A DNA stretch of 64,000 nucleotides from Mycolicibacter senuensis (GTDB taxonomy: Bacteria > Actinomycetota > Actinomycetes > Mycobacteriales > Mycobacteriaceae). The notes beneath the pieces were generated by a model. The model ran no database searches. It was not told the DNA's origin and saw only the letters and a list, made by a program, of their open reading frames with translations. Below are positions 52,465-61,659 of this stretch, in pieces (the stretch's first letter is position 1; the number at the start of each line of letters is the position of its first letter). Location of the stretch: the NCBI RefSeq assembly GCF_002101885.1, contig NZ_LQPS01000014.1, positions 1 through 64,000 of the forward strand, written 5' to 3'. The translations under genes were made by a program, and so were the position numbers.

Positions 52465-54824
52465 GGTAGTTGCTCCGGCGCCGGGGGCGGCGGCGGAGGT
52501 GGTGGCGGAGGAGGCGGTGGCGGGAACAGCGGAGGCGGAGGCGGGAACAGCGGTGGCTGCGGCGGGAACAGCGGTGGCTCCCCGAACGGTGGTGGCGGTT
52601 CCGGTAGTTCGCCGTCCGGGGGAGGCGGCGCGAACCACTCCGGCTGCGGCGGTGGCGCGGACGGCACCCCGGCGTAGCCGCCGATGTCGGTGGGCTTGGG
52701 GAACTGCGCGATGGGATCGCCGCGCAGCGCACCGTCCATGGTGGCCTTCCAGATGTCGGCGGGAATGCCCGCGCCGTACACCGGGCCGCCCCACTTGTTG
52801 GTCAGCGGTTCGTCGCCCTGGTCGGTGCCGACCCAGACCGCCGTCGACAGCGTCGGCGTGTAGCCGACCATCCAGGCGTCCCGGTTCGCTCCGGTGTTAC
52901 CCAGCTGGGTGGTGCCGGTCTTGGCCGCGGCGGGCCGGCCGCCGGCCAGCTCGTGTCCACCCGACCAGCCCGGGATCGCCTTCATGGCGTCGGTGACGTT
53001 GTCGGCGACCGCCTGGGGGATGCGTTGCTCGCCGGTGTCGCCGGCAGTGGTGCTGTCGAAGATCACCCGGCCGTCGGGGCCGACGACCCGCTGGATGAAA
53101 TGCGGCCGGTGATACATCCCGGAGTTGGCCAGCGTGGCGTACGCCGAGGCCATGTCGATCACCCGGGTCTGGTACTGGCCGAGCACGATGCCGTTCTCCG
53201 GCGGCCCGCCGCGGCCGTCCTCGGACAACGTGTGCGCGACCCCGGGAAAGCTCTCGGCGACCCCGGCGGCGTGCGCGGCATCGGCGACGTCCCGCGGGCC
53301 GTTCTTGAGCTTGAGCATCAGCCGGTAGTAGGCGGTGTTCAGGGAGCGTTTGAGCGCCTCGGCGATATTGCACACCCCGCAGCTGGCGCCGCCGACATTG
53401 CTGATCTTGGTGCGGCCGACGGTCAGTGGGGCGCTGTCGACCTGGTAGCCCAGACCGATGCCCTGTTGCAGCGCGGCCACCAGGGCGAACACCTTGAACG
53501 ACGACCCCGTCTGCAGGCCCGCCTGGGCGAAGTCGAAACCGCCGCCGTCGGCGCCGCCGTAGTAGGCCCGCACCGCACCGGTGCGCGGATCGATGGCGAC
53601 CACCGCGGTCCGCAACGCCGGCTTCTGCCCGGCCATGACGTTTCCCACCGCCTTCTCCACGGCGCGCTGCGCCTTCATGTCGATGGTGGTGGTGATCCGC
53701 AGCCCCAACATGTTCAGCGCCTGCTCGTCGATGCGGAACATGTCGAGCAGTTCAGCGATGACCTGCCGCTGGATCAGTCCTTCGGGGCCGGTGGCCTGGT
53801 CGGCATTGCGCGCCTGGTTCGGCGGGATCGTCGCCGGAAACACCTGCATGGCGCGTTCGGCCGGACGCAAAGCGCCGGTCTCGACCATGCCGTCGAGCAC
53901 CCAGTTCCACCGGCTGACCGCGCGTTTGGCGTTGAACGCCGGATCCAGCGCCGACGGTTGCTGGATCACCGCCGCCAGCAGCGCGCCCTGCGCGATGTCG
54001 AGCTCTGAGACCGGCTTGCCGAAGAACGCCCGCGCCGCCGCGGCGATGCCGTAGGCGGTGCGGCCGAAGTAGATGATGTTGAGGTAGGCCTCCAGCACCT
54101 CGTCCTTGGGCCACTCCCGTGACATCTTGGCGGCGATCACCAGCTCCTTGCCCTTGCGGACCACCCCCGCGAACCCGGTCCGCTCCGAGCCGACCAGCGC
54201 GTTCTTGACGTACTGCTGGGTGATCGTCGAGCCGCCCTGGGTGTCGCCCCCGAGCAGGTTGTTCCTGACCGCCCGGAAGGACCCCGAGAAGGAGTAGCCG
54301 GAGTTGGTGTAGAAGTCGCGGTCCTCGGCCGCCAGCACCGCGTCGCGCACGTGGACCGGGACCTGGTCGATCTTGATGTCAGTCCGATTGCCTTCCGGCG
54401 GAATGATTCTCGCCAGTTCGGTGCCGTCGGCGGCGAGGATCGTCGAGACCTGATCGGTGTGAATATCGCCCGGCTCGGGAATCTCGACGGTGCGGTAGGC
54501 CATGCCGAACGTGACCACCGGGGCGACCACCATGGTCGCGACGACGGCGTACACACCGCGCCGGACCCCACGCCAGTTCACTCGTCGACGGCGACCGTCT
54601 GCTGCACCGCCCGCCGGCACTTCGGCGCCACTGGGCTCATCGGAGTGCGGCCGCGGTCGTTCCAGCGCCGCCTTGACCTCCTCGATGGGATCCCGCAGAT
54701 CCTCGCCGTCACCGTTCAGCGGGTCCGCCGGCGAGTCGTCCGTCGTCGTCAAGAAGTGTTCTTCTGCAGCGCTTCCGGCCCCCGGCGCCGGCGGCCCCGA
54801 ACTCTTCACCGTCGGCGGGGACAT
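52461..54824 (-). CDS. ponA1: Class A penicillin-binding protein, second tandem copy (PonA1-like)
   Basis: The product is 787 aa. A Pro/Asp-rich cytosolic head is followed by one TM segment (about 90-110), the transglycosylase domain with EDRDFY and GGSTITQQYVKN, and the transpeptidase domain with GSSFK, a KRSLNTAYY segment and KTGT. It polymerises and cross-links peptidoglycan outside the membrane. The tail is an unusually long polyproline run encoded by a 21-bp tandem repeat. It is a close paralogue of the gene at 55002-57509, 177 bp upstream. The ATG at 54824 is uncertain; a TTG at about 54750 is an alternative. Confidence 0.88.
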   Translation of the reverse strand: MSPPTVKSSGPPAPGAGSAAEEHFLTTTDDSPADPLNGDGEDLRDPIEEVKAALERPRPHSDEPSGAEVPAGGAADGRRRRVNWRGVRRGVYAVVATMVVAPVVTFGMAYRTVEIPEPGDIHTDQVSTILAADGTELARIIPPEGNRTDIKIDQVPVHVRDAVLAAEDRDFYTNSGYSFSGSFRAVRNNLLGGDTQGGSTITQQYVKNALVGSERTGFAGVVRKGKELVIAAKMSREWPKDEVLEAYLNIIYFGRTAYGIAAAARAFFGKPVSELDIAQGALLAAVIQQPSALDPAFNAKRAVSRWNWVLDGMVETGALRPAERAMQVFPATIPPNQARNADQATGPEGLIQRQVIAELLDMFRIDEQALNMLGLRITTTIDMKAQRAVEKAVGNVMAGQKPALRTAVVAIDPRTGAVRAYYGGADGGGFDFAQAGLQTGSSFKVFALVAALQQGIGLGYQVDSAPLTVGRTKISNVGGASCGVCNIAEALKRSLNTAYYRLMLKLKNGPRDVADAAHAAGVAESFPGVAHTLSEDGRGGPPENGIVLGQYQTRVIDMASAYATLANSGMYHRPHFIQRVVGPDGRVIFDSTTAGDTGEQRIPQAVADNVTDAMKAIPGWSGGHELAGGRPAAAKTGTTQLGNTGANRDAWMVGYTPTLSTAVWVGTDQGDEPLTNKWGGPVYGAGIPADIWKATMDGALRGDPIAQFPKPTDIGGYAGVPSAPPPQPEWFAPPPPDGELPEPPPPFGEPPLFPPQPPLFPPPPPLFPPPPPPPPPPPPPPAPEQLP
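52518..52580. repeat. 21-bp minisatellite in the ponA1 tail (3 units)
   Basis: GGCGGGAACAGCGG plus 7 variable bases begins at 52518, 52539 and 52560 (exactly 21 bp apart). In the minus frame it encodes LFPP followed by PPP or PQP. The unit length is a multiple of three, so copy changes would only resize the proline tail. Confidence 0.7.
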
Positions 54825-55001
54825 CCCCGCGGATAGCGGCCGGCGTGCGGGCTGCCCGCCACCTTCTTAGGGGCGCAACCCATCTCAGCCGACGGGAACG
54901 TGCCCGACGGCCCGTCGTCACCCACCCGCGGCTGCGGTCGCATGCTCACCAGGTTACGTCCGCACGCCGCCGCGTCGAGTGCAAACGAGATCACAAACCC
55001 G

Positions 55002-57509
55002 CTACGGCATCGGCGGCGCCGGTTCGCCCGGCGGCGACCCGGGCGCCCCGGGTTCACCCGGCGGCGGAACCTGCGGCTGCGGCGGCTGTCCCGGCAGCGG
55101 CGCCTGCGGTTGCGGCGGTGCGGCCGGGATGGTGGTGGGCGGACCGATCGGGATGGTGATTCCCGGCGCGATCTCGATCGTCGGCTGGATCACGGTCTCC
55201 GACGGCTCCGGCGGGGCCAACTCCTCCGGCGGGGGTGGCGGCGGCGCGGCGGGAACGCCGGCGTAGCCGCCGATCTCGGTGGGCTTCGGGAACGGCTCGT
55301 TGGTGGTGCCCTGCAGCGCACCGTCCATGGTGGCCTTCCAGATGTCGGCGGGAATGCCCGCGCCGTACACCGGGCCGCCCCACTGATTCACCAGCGGCTC
55401 GTCGCCGCCGGTGGTGCCGACCCACACCGCGGTCGACAGCGACGGCGTGTAGCCGACCATCCAGCCGTCCCGGTTGGCCCCGGTCTCACCCAGCTGGGTG
55501 GTGCCGGTCTTGGCCGCCGACGGCCGCCCGCCGGCCAGGTTGTGGCCGCGCGACCAGCCGGCGATGGGCTGCATCGCCGAGGTGACGTTGTCGGCGACCG
55601 CTTTGGGAATGCGCTGCTCGCCGGTGTCTTCGGAGGTCTGGGCGTCGAAGAGCACCTGGCCTTCGGCGTTGACCACCTTCGCCACGAAGTGCGGCGGGTG
55701 ATACACCCCGGAGGCGGCCAGCGTCGCGTACGCCGAGGCCATGTCGATCACCCGGGTCTGGTACTGCCCCAGCACGACGCCACCCTCGGGCGGCCCGCCG
55801 TCCTGGGACAAGGTGTGCGCGACACCGGGGAAGCTCTTGGCCACACCGGCGGCATGGGCCGCATCCGCGACGTCCTGAGCGCCGTTCTTGAGCTTGAGCA
55901 TCAGCCGGTAGTAGGCGGTGTTCAGCGAGCGTTTGAGCGCCTCGGCGATGTTGCAGACCCCGCAGCTTTCGCCCTCGGCGTTGGTGATCTTGATCCGGCC
56001 GCCCTCGATGGCCAGCGGGGAGCTGTCGATCTGATAGCCCAGCCCGATGCCCTGCTCCAGCGCGGCGACCAGCGCGAACACCTTGAACGACGAACCGGTC
56101 TGCAGACCCGCCTGGGCGAAGTCGAAACCGTTGGCGTCCGAGCCCCCGTAATACGCGCGCACCGAGCCGTCGCGGGGGTCGATGGACACCACCGCCGATC
56201 GCATGTTGGGGATCTGGTCTTTGAGGTAGGTGTCCACCGCGTCGACCGCGGCGTCCTGCGCCTGCGGATCGATGGTGGTGGTGATCTGCAGGCCCTGGGT
56301 GTTCAGGGTCTGCTCGTCGATGTCGAACAGCTCCAGCAACTCCTTGGTGACCTGCCGCTGGATCAGCCCGTCTGGCCCGGTGGTGATGTTCTGGGAGCGG
56401 GCCAGCTCAGGCGGCACCGTTTCCGGGAACTGTTGGGCGGCACGCTCACCGGCGGTCAGCGCCCCGGTCTCCACCATGCCGTCGAGCACCCAGTTCCACC
56501 GGTCGAGGGCGCCCTCGGGGTCGACGGCGGGATCCAGGGTGGAGGGCCGCTGAATCAGCGCGGCCAGCAGCGCGCCTTCGGCGACGTCGAGACGCTCGAC
56601 GGGCTTGTCGAAGTAGGCCCGGGACGCCGCGGCGATCCCATAGGAGCCGCGGCCGAAGTAGATGATGTTCAGATAGGCCTCCAGCACATCGTCTTTGGGC
56701 CATGCGCTGGACATCTTGGTGGCGATCACGAGTTCTTTGGCCTTGCGGACCAGGCCGCGCACGCCGGCCCGCTCGGATCCGACCAGTGCGTTCTTGACGT
56801 ACTGCTGGGTGATGGTCGAACCGCCCTGGGTGTCCCCGCCGAACAGGTTGTTCTTGACCGCGCGGGCGAAGCCGGACACCGAGAAACCCGGGTTGGAGTA
56901 GAAGTCGCGGTCCTCGGCGGCCAGCACCGCGTCACGCACGTACACCGGCACCTGACTGATGTCGATATCGACGCGATTGCCTTCCGGCGGAATGATCTTG
57001 GCAAGTTCGGAACCGTCGCTGGCCAGGATCGTCGACACCTGGTTGGTGCGGATGTCGCCGGGTGAGGGCACATCGGTGATGGAGTAGGCCATCGCGAACG
57101 TGATGAGCGGCAGCAGCAGGATCACCGCGGCCGCGACATAGAGCCCGCGCCGAACCCACCTCCAGTTCGGCGGGTGGCGGCGCAGCCAGGCCAGCGGGTC
57201 GGGCGTAGCGGCCCGGTCGGTGTGCTCGACGCGGCCGGATCGCCGCGGTGGCGGCTCGACCGGCTTCTCCGGCGGCGGTTGCCGGCGTGGTCCGCGTCCG
57301 CTCAGCGCCTGCTCGCGCTGCCGCGGCGTGCCGTCGAGGGCCGCCCGCACCGCGTCGATCGGATCGCGCAGATCGGCGGTCGCCGCGTCGTCGACCGCGG
57401 GGATGATCGTGGTCTGCCGGTCATCCGGCGAGGCCGGCCCGCGGCGCGCGCCCACCCCTGAGGGCCCGGTCGAATCAGCGTCCGACCGGTCGTCGTGGTG
57501 CTTACTCAC
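55002..57509 (-). CDS. ponA1: Class A penicillin-binding protein, first tandem copy (PonA1)
   Basis: The product is 835 aa from a GTG at 57509 that overlaps the DUF5318 stop by 8 bp; a 25-codon longer frame is less likely. Domain order: long Pro/Arg cytosolic head, one TM (about 122-142), transglycosylase (EDRDFYSN, GGSTITQQYVKN), transpeptidase (GSSFK, KRSLNTAYY, KTGT) and a Gly-Pro-rich tail with GEPGAPGSPPGEP. It sits right after DUF5318 as in Rv0049-Rv0050, so this is the positional orthologue. The copy downstream differs mostly in the head and tail. Confidence 0.9.
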   Translation of the reverse strand: MSKHHDDRSDADSTGPSGVGARRGPASPDDRQTTIIPAVDDAATADLRDPIDAVRAALDGTPRQREQALSGRGPRRQPPPEKPVEPPPRRSGRVEHTDRAATPDPLAWLRRHPPNWRWVRRGLYVAAAVILLLPLITFAMAYSITDVPSPGDIRTNQVSTILASDGSELAKIIPPEGNRVDIDISQVPVYVRDAVLAAEDRDFYSNPGFSVSGFARAVKNNLFGGDTQGGSTITQQYVKNALVGSERAGVRGLVRKAKELVIATKMSSAWPKDDVLEAYLNIIYFGRGSYGIAAASRAYFDKPVERLDVAEGALLAALIQRPSTLDPAVDPEGALDRWNWVLDGMVETGALTAGERAAQQFPETVPPELARSQNITTGPDGLIQRQVTKELLELFDIDEQTLNTQGLQITTTIDPQAQDAAVDAVDTYLKDQIPNMRSAVVSIDPRDGSVRAYYGGSDANGFDFAQAGLQTGSSFKVFALVAALEQGIGLGYQIDSSPLAIEGGRIKITNAEGESCGVCNIAEALKRSLNTAYYRLMLKLKNGAQDVADAAHAAGVAKSFPGVAHTLSQDGGPPEGGVVLGQYQTRVIDMASAYATLAASGVYHPPHFVAKVVNAEGQVLFDAQTSEDTGEQRIPKAVADNVTSAMQPIAGWSRGHNLAGGRPSAAKTGTTQLGETGANRDGWMVGYTPSLSTAVWVGTTGGDEPLVNQWGGPVYGAGIPADIWKATMDGALQGTTNEPFPKPTEIGGYAGVPAAPPPPPPEELAPPEPSETVIQPTIEIAPGITIPIGPPTTIPAAPPQPQAPLPGQPPQPQVPPPGEPGAPGSPPGEPAPPMP

Positions 57510-57933
57510 TGGCGGTACGGGCTCCGCTGCGTGCCGTCCGCCGACTCCGGGACCCCTTCGGCGGGCGCGCGAGGCCCAGCACATACGACTTCACCAGATG
57601 ATTCCAGCTACAGGTCCGGCACACTTCGACCACGTGCACCGAGAACTCCGAATAGCGGGTGGCCAGCAGAACCAGTTCCTCGGCGGAACGCGCCGAACCC
57701 GACACCGCCCCCAGGTCGTCGCCGTAGACCCACGACACCAGGGTGAGCTGCTCCTTGCGGCAGATCGGACAGACCACCGCACTGGACTTGCCGTGGTACT
57801 TGGCGGCCCGGAGCAGATACGGGTTGGCGTCGCACACCTCGGACACCCCGGTACGTCCGGAATAGACCTCGGCCAGCAGGGAACGGCGCCGGAGCGCGTA
57901 GTCCACTACCTGTCGCTGCAATCGCACGGTCAC
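57502..57933 (-). CDS. DUF5318 zinc-ribbon protein (Rv0049-like)
   Basis: The product is 143 aa. Two CxxC pairs (VVCPICRKEQL and VCRTCSWNH) indicate a zinc ribbon. Size and position just before ponA1 match Rv0049 (DUF5318). The start at 57933 follows a 107-bp divergent spacer shared with the DUF1707 gene. Function is unknown; tight overlap with ponA1 suggests co-expression with cell-wall synthesis. Confidence 0.82.
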   Translation of the reverse strand: MTVRLQRQVVDYALRRRSLLAEVYSGRTGVSEVCDANPYLLRAAKYHGKSSAVVCPICRKEQLTLVSWVYGDDLGAVSGSARSAEELVLLATRYSEFSVHVVEVCRTCSWNHLVKSYVLGLARPPKGSRSRRTARSGARTASE

Positions 57934-58040
57934 CAGAGTACGACGGGTCCGCGCGGGCCGGTGTGATGAACGCCCTTATCCCACACCAACCGGTGTATTC
58001 GGGTCTCGCCGTACCGGGCTGAAGTCTTACGATCATCGCC

Positions 58041-58883
58041 GTGGCGACACGGCAGAGCTCCGGAACCCGGGCGAAGGACAGCGACCGGGACGACGTCTGC
58101 CGCATCCTGGATTCCGCCCTGGCTGAGGGGCAGCTGTCCAGCGCGGAGCACCGGGAACGCGTCAGCGCGGCCACCCGCGCCGTCACGCTCGGTGACCTGC
58201 ACGCGCTGATCGCCGATCTGCAGACCGCCAGCGCGCCCGTACAGCTGCCCGCGCTGAACAAGACCGCCGGATTCGGCGGTCGCGCCCTGGCGGCCGCGGC
58301 ACTGGGCGCGGCGGTGCTGCTGGGGCTGGGCATCGGCTGGGGGGTGTACGGCAACACGAGCTCGCCACTGAGCTTCACCTCCGACCCCGGCGCCAAGCCC
58401 GACGGCGTCGTCCCGCTGGTGCTGACCCCGCCGCGCCGGCTGCATTCGCTGGGCGGGTTGAGCGGCCTGCTGGAACAGGCCCGCGCGAAGTTCGGCGACA
58501 CGCTCGGCTATCGGCTGGTCGTCTACCCGGACTACGCGTCACTGACCCGGGCCGATCCCAGCGAGGACCGCCGCGAACTGAATTACAGCTACCGGGGCGG
58601 CTGGGACGACCCGTCCAGCTCGGCCAAGAGCAGTGCCGCCGTGCTGGTCGACCTGAGCGGCTTCGACCTCAAGGCCGCGGTCGGGATCCTGCGCGGGGCC
58701 CCCGAGACGCTCGGAATCAAGGACGGCGACGTCAAGTCGACGTATCTGATCGTCGAGCCGGCCCGGGACCCGACGACACCGGGGGCGCTGTCGCTGTCGG
58801 CCTACGTCTCCAGCGACTACGGCAGCGGCTACATCGCGTTCGCCGGCGACGGGTCGGTCAAGCGCATCAATTACCCGTCCTGA
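58041..58883 (+). CDS. DUF1707-domain membrane protein (Rv0048c-like)
   Basis: The product is 280 aa from a GTG at 58041. Residues 15-65 are a DUF1707 domain (DRDDVCRILDSALAEGQLS and ERVSAATRAVTLGDLHALIADL). A single TM segment follows (about 78-100), then an extracytoplasmic domain of 170 residues without enzyme motifs. It is divergent from the DUF5318-ponA1 operon, matching the Rv0048c-Rv0049 arrangement. Its outer domain may sense or bind an envelope component; that is inference. Confidence 0.8.
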   Translation: MATRQSSGTRAKDSDRDDVCRILDSALAEGQLSSAEHRERVSAATRAVTLGDLHALIADLQTASAPVQLPALNKTAGFGGRALAAAALGAAVLLGLGIGWGVYGNTSSPLSFTSDPGAKPDGVVPLVLTPPRRLHSLGGLSGLLEQARAKFGDTLGYRLVVYPDYASLTRADPSEDRRELNYSYRGGWDDPSSSAKSSAAVLVDLSGFDLKAAVGILRGAPETLGIKDGDVKSTYLIVEPARDPTTPGALSLSAYVSSDYGSGYIAFAGDGSVKRINYPS

Positions 58884-58928
58884 ACTGGTGACTTCGGGGC
58901 GCTGAACGTTGGGCGAACAGTAGGCCAC

Positions 58929-58958
58929 TTGGGTTCTGTTATATCGGCGCGATACTAT
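58929..58958 (+). promoter_or_regulatory. Candidate SigA-type promoter of the padR-ino1 segment
   Basis: TTGGGT (58929-58934) and TACTAT (58953-58958) are separated by 18 bp, upstream of the PadR gene. Spacing and sequences are close to the housekeeping consensus. Confidence 0.5.
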
Positions 58959-58965
58959 GGCCCGA

Positions 58966-58978
58966 ACCGTCGAACGGT
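58966..58978. promoter_or_regulatory. Palindrome ACCGT-CGA-ACGGT, candidate PadR operator
   Basis: A perfect 5-bp half-site palindrome with a 3-bp spacer starts 8 bp after the -10 box. Such placement fits autorepression by the PadR protein encoded next; not tested. Confidence 0.45.
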
Positions 58979-59010
58979 CGTAGCCACACATCATTGCAGG
59001 AGGTGAATCG

Positions 59011-59553
59011 GTGCTTGAGCTTGCCATCTTGGGTTTGCTGCTCGAGTCGCCGATGCACGGCTACGAACTGCGGAAACGGTTGACCGGTCTGCTGGGCGCC
59101 TTCCGGGCGTTCTCCTACGGCTCGCTGTATCCGGCGCTGCGGCGCATGCAGGGGGCGGGGTTGATCGCCGAAGACGCCGCCCCGGCGGGCACCCCGGTAC
59201 GCCGGGCCCGGCGGGTCTACCGGATGACCGACGCCGGTCGCCAGCGCTTCACCGAGCTGGTGGCCGACACCGGACCGCAGAACTACACCGACGACGGCTT
59301 CGGGGTTCACCTGGCCTTCTTCAACCGCACCCCCGCCGAGGCGCGGATGCGGATCCTGGAAGGCCGCCGTCGGCAGGTGGAGGAACGCCGGGAGGGTCTG
59401 CGCAACGCCGTGACGCGGGCCAGCAACTCGTTGGATCGCTACACCCGCCAACTGCACCAGCTGGGGCTGGAGTCCAGTGAGCGGGAGGTCAAGTGGCTCA
59501 ACGAGCTGATCGCGGCCGAACGCGTCTCGCAGGGCCGCGCCGAACAATCTTGA
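59011..59553 (+). CDS. PadR-family transcriptional regulator (Rv0047c-like)
   Basis: The product is 180 aa from a GTG with AGGAGGTGA just upstream. The winged helix (LAILGLLLESPMHGYELRKRL, then YGSLYPALRRM and a wing ending VYRMTDAGR) is typical of PadR. The C-terminal helices form the dimer. It lies 84 bp before ino1 in the same direction, so it probably regulates inositol synthesis and its own gene through the palindrome at 58966. Confidence 0.88.
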   Translation: MLELAILGLLLESPMHGYELRKRLTGLLGAFRAFSYGSLYPALRRMQGAGLIAEDAAPAGTPVRRARRVYRMTDAGRQRFTELVADTGPQNYTDDGFGVHLAFFNRTPAEARMRILEGRRRQVEERREGLRNAVTRASNSLDRYTRQLHQLGLESSEREVKWLNELIAAERVSQGRAEQS

Positions 59554-59637
59554 CCCTGCCCGGCGCGGGAATCAGAACAACACAAACAACACAAACAGCA
59601 CGTCAGCAGTGACAGCAGAAGAAGGAGAACGCCGGAA

Positions 59638-60729
59638 ATGACTGAGCAAACGACGGATGTGCGGGTCGCCATTGTCGGCGTCGGTAACTGCGCCTCCTCG
59701 CTGGTCCAGGGCGTGCAGTACTACCAGAACGCCGACGACAGTTCGACGGTGCCCGGTCTGATGCACGTGCGATTCGGTCCGTATCACGTCCGCGACGTGA
59801 AGTTCGTCGCCGCGTTCGACGTCGACGCCAAGAAGGTCGGCTTCGATCTGTCCGAGGCCATCTTCGCCTCGGAGAACAACACCATCAAGATCGCCGACGT
59901 GCCGCCCACCAACGTGGTGGTGCAGCGCGGTCCCACCCTCGACGGCATCGGCAAGTACTACGCCGACACCATCGAGGTCTCCGACGCCGACGCCGTCGAC
60001 GTGGTCTCGGTGCTGCGGGAGAACAAGGTCGACGTGCTGGTGTCCTACCTGCCGGTGGGATCCGACGAGGCCGACAAGTTCTACGCCCAGTGCGCCATCG
60101 ACGCCGGGGTGGCGTTCGTCAACGCGCTGCCGGTCTTCATCGCCTCCGACCCGGTGTGGGCCAAGAAGTTCGCCGACGCCGGTGTGCCGGTTGTGGGCGA
60201 CGACATCAAGAGCCAGGTCGGCGCGACCATCACCCACCGCGTTATGGCCAAGCTGTTCGAGGACCGCGGCGTCACGCTGGACCGCACCTATCAGCTCAAC
60301 GTGGGCGGCAACATGGACTTCAAGAACATGCTCGAGCGGGAGCGGCTGGAGTCCAAGAAGGTATCCAAGACCCAGGCCGTCACCTCCAACCTGACCGGTT
60401 CGCTGGCCGGCAAGGTCGAGGACAAGAACGTGCACATCGGGCCGAGCGACCACGTGGCCTGGCTCGACGACCGCAAGTGGGCCTACGTGCGGCTGGAGGG
60501 CCGCGCCTTCGGCGACGCGCCGCTGAACCTGGAGTACAAGCTCGAGGTGTGGGACTCGCCGAACTCGGCCGGCATCATCATCGACGCGGTGCGCGCGGCC
60601 AAGATCGCCAAGGACCGCGGCATCGGCGGCCCGATCATCCCCGCCTCGGCCTACCTGATGAAGAGCCCGCCCAAGCAGCTGCCCGACGACGTCGCGCGCG
60701 CTCAACTCGAAGAGTTCATCACCGGCTAA
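59638..60729 (+). CDS. ino1: Inositol-1-phosphate synthase
   Basis: The product is 363 aa, the mycobacterial length. It turns glucose-6-phosphate into myo-inositol-1-phosphate (NAD-dependent), the first step to phosphatidylinositol, PIMs, LAM and mycothiol. The NAD-binding start [16 protein letters not shown] is clear, as are the active-site region [11 protein letters not shown] and [19 protein letters not shown] precedes the ATG. The 5' leader contains an AC-rich direct repeat (AACAACAC repeated near 59577-59595). Confidence 0.95.
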   Translation: MTEQTTDVRVAIVGVGNCASSLVQGVQYYQNADDSSTVPGLMHVRFGPYHVRDVKFVAAFDVDAKKVGFDLSEAIFASENNTIKIADVPPTNVVVQRGPTLDGIGKYYADTIEVSDADAVDVVSVLRENKVDVLVSYLPVGSDEADKFYAQCAIDAGVAFVNALPVFIASDPVWAKKFADAGVPVVGDDIKSQVGATITHRVMAKLFEDRGVTLDRTYQLNVGGNMDFKNMLERERLESKKVSKTQAVTSNLTGSLAGKVEDKNVHIGPSDHVAWLDDRKWAYVRLEGRAFGDAPLNLEYKLEVWDSPNSAGIIIDAVRAAKIAKDRGIGGPIIPASAYLMKSPPKQLPDDVARAQLEEFITG

Positions 60730-60786
60730 GCGTTGACTCTGCGGTGACCAGACACGCCACCCGTACTTTTGCCGGGTGAGCGCAGA

Positions 60787-61659
60787 GTGAACGAGGAAGT
60801 TTCCGAGTTCGCCCTGCTGGCCGGCAACGCCGAGCAGGCCGGTGTCACCGGCCCGCTGCCAGCCGTCCAGCGCATCGAAACCGCGGGCGTCAGCTCGCTG
60901 CGGTGGGGATCCGAGCCGCCGCGGGTGGTGTTCCTGCACGGCGGTGCGCAGAACGCCCACACCTGGGACACCGTCATCGTGGGCCTGGGCGTACCCGCGC
61001 TGGCGCTGGACCTGCCCGGGCACGGACGTTCGGCCTGGCGCGACGACGGCGACTACTCCCCGCAGCGCAACGCCGCGGCGCTGGCCCCGGTGCTACGCGA
61101 GCTGGCACCGAGCGCCGCGCTGGTGGTCGGGATGTCGCTGGGCGGGCTGACCGCGATCCGGCTGGCTGCCGCCGCCCCGGAGCTGGTCCGCCGGCTGGCG
61201 CTCGTGGACGTGACTCCCTCAGCACTGCAACGGCATTCACAGATGAGCGCCGCCGATCGCGGGACGGTGGCGCTGGCCCAGGGCGACCGCACCTTCCCCG
61301 ATTTCGAATCGATGCTGGCCGTCACCCAGCTGGCGGCACCGCATCGCGATCCGGAATCGCTGCGGCGCGGACTGTTCCACAACACCCGGCAACTGCCCGA
61401 CGGACGTTGGACCTGGCGCTACGACACGATCCGCAGTGTCGGGGACTTCACCGAGCTGTGGACCGACGTCTCGGCGGTCACCGCGCCGACCACCTTGATC
61501 CGCGGCGGGCAATCGGCGTTCGTCTCCGAGGACGACATCGCCGAGTACGCCCGGCGCTCACCGGGCCTGACGACTCACGTGGTGGCCGGATCCGGGCATT
61601 CGGTGCAAAGCGACCAGCCGCGCGCTCTGGTCGAGTTGCTGCGCCGGACGCTACCGTGA
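60787..61659 (+). CDS. Alpha/beta hydrolase (Rv0045c-like esterase)
   Basis: The product is 290 aa from a GTG at 60787; a TTG 6 codons upstream is an alternative. The oxyanion motif HGGAQNAHTW, nucleophile elbow VVGMSLGGL (Ser in GMSLG) and the C-terminal SGHSVQSDQP with the catalytic His complete the triad. It matches M. tuberculosis Rv0045c, which was described as an esterase. The stop overlaps the next gene (GTGA). Confidence 0.86.
   Translation: MNEEVSEFALLAGNAEQAGVTGPLPAVQRIETAGVSSLRWGSEPPRVVFLHGGAQNAHTWDTVIVGLGVPALALDLPGHGRSAWRDDGDYSPQRNAAALAPVLRELAPSAALVVGMSLGGLTAIRLAAAAPELVRRLALVDVTPSALQRHSQMSAADRGTVALAQGDRTFPDFESMLAVTQLAAPHRDPESLRRGLFHNTRQLPDGRWTWRYDTIRSVGDFTELWTDVSAVTAPTTLIRGGQSAFVSEDDIAEYARRSPGLTTHVVAGSGHSVQSDQPRALVELLRRTLP

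Noticed and set aside
49867..52677. Very long plus-strand open frame opposite ssb, rpsF and the glycosyltransferase
   Set aside because: It is the mirror of real GC-rich genes, with low-complexity Arg/Gly/His-rich sequence, and overlaps well-known genes on the other strand.
54900..57065. 721-codon plus-strand frame opposite ponA1
   Set aside because: Same effect of high third-position GC; no domain resemblance, while the minus strand carries a clear class A PBP.
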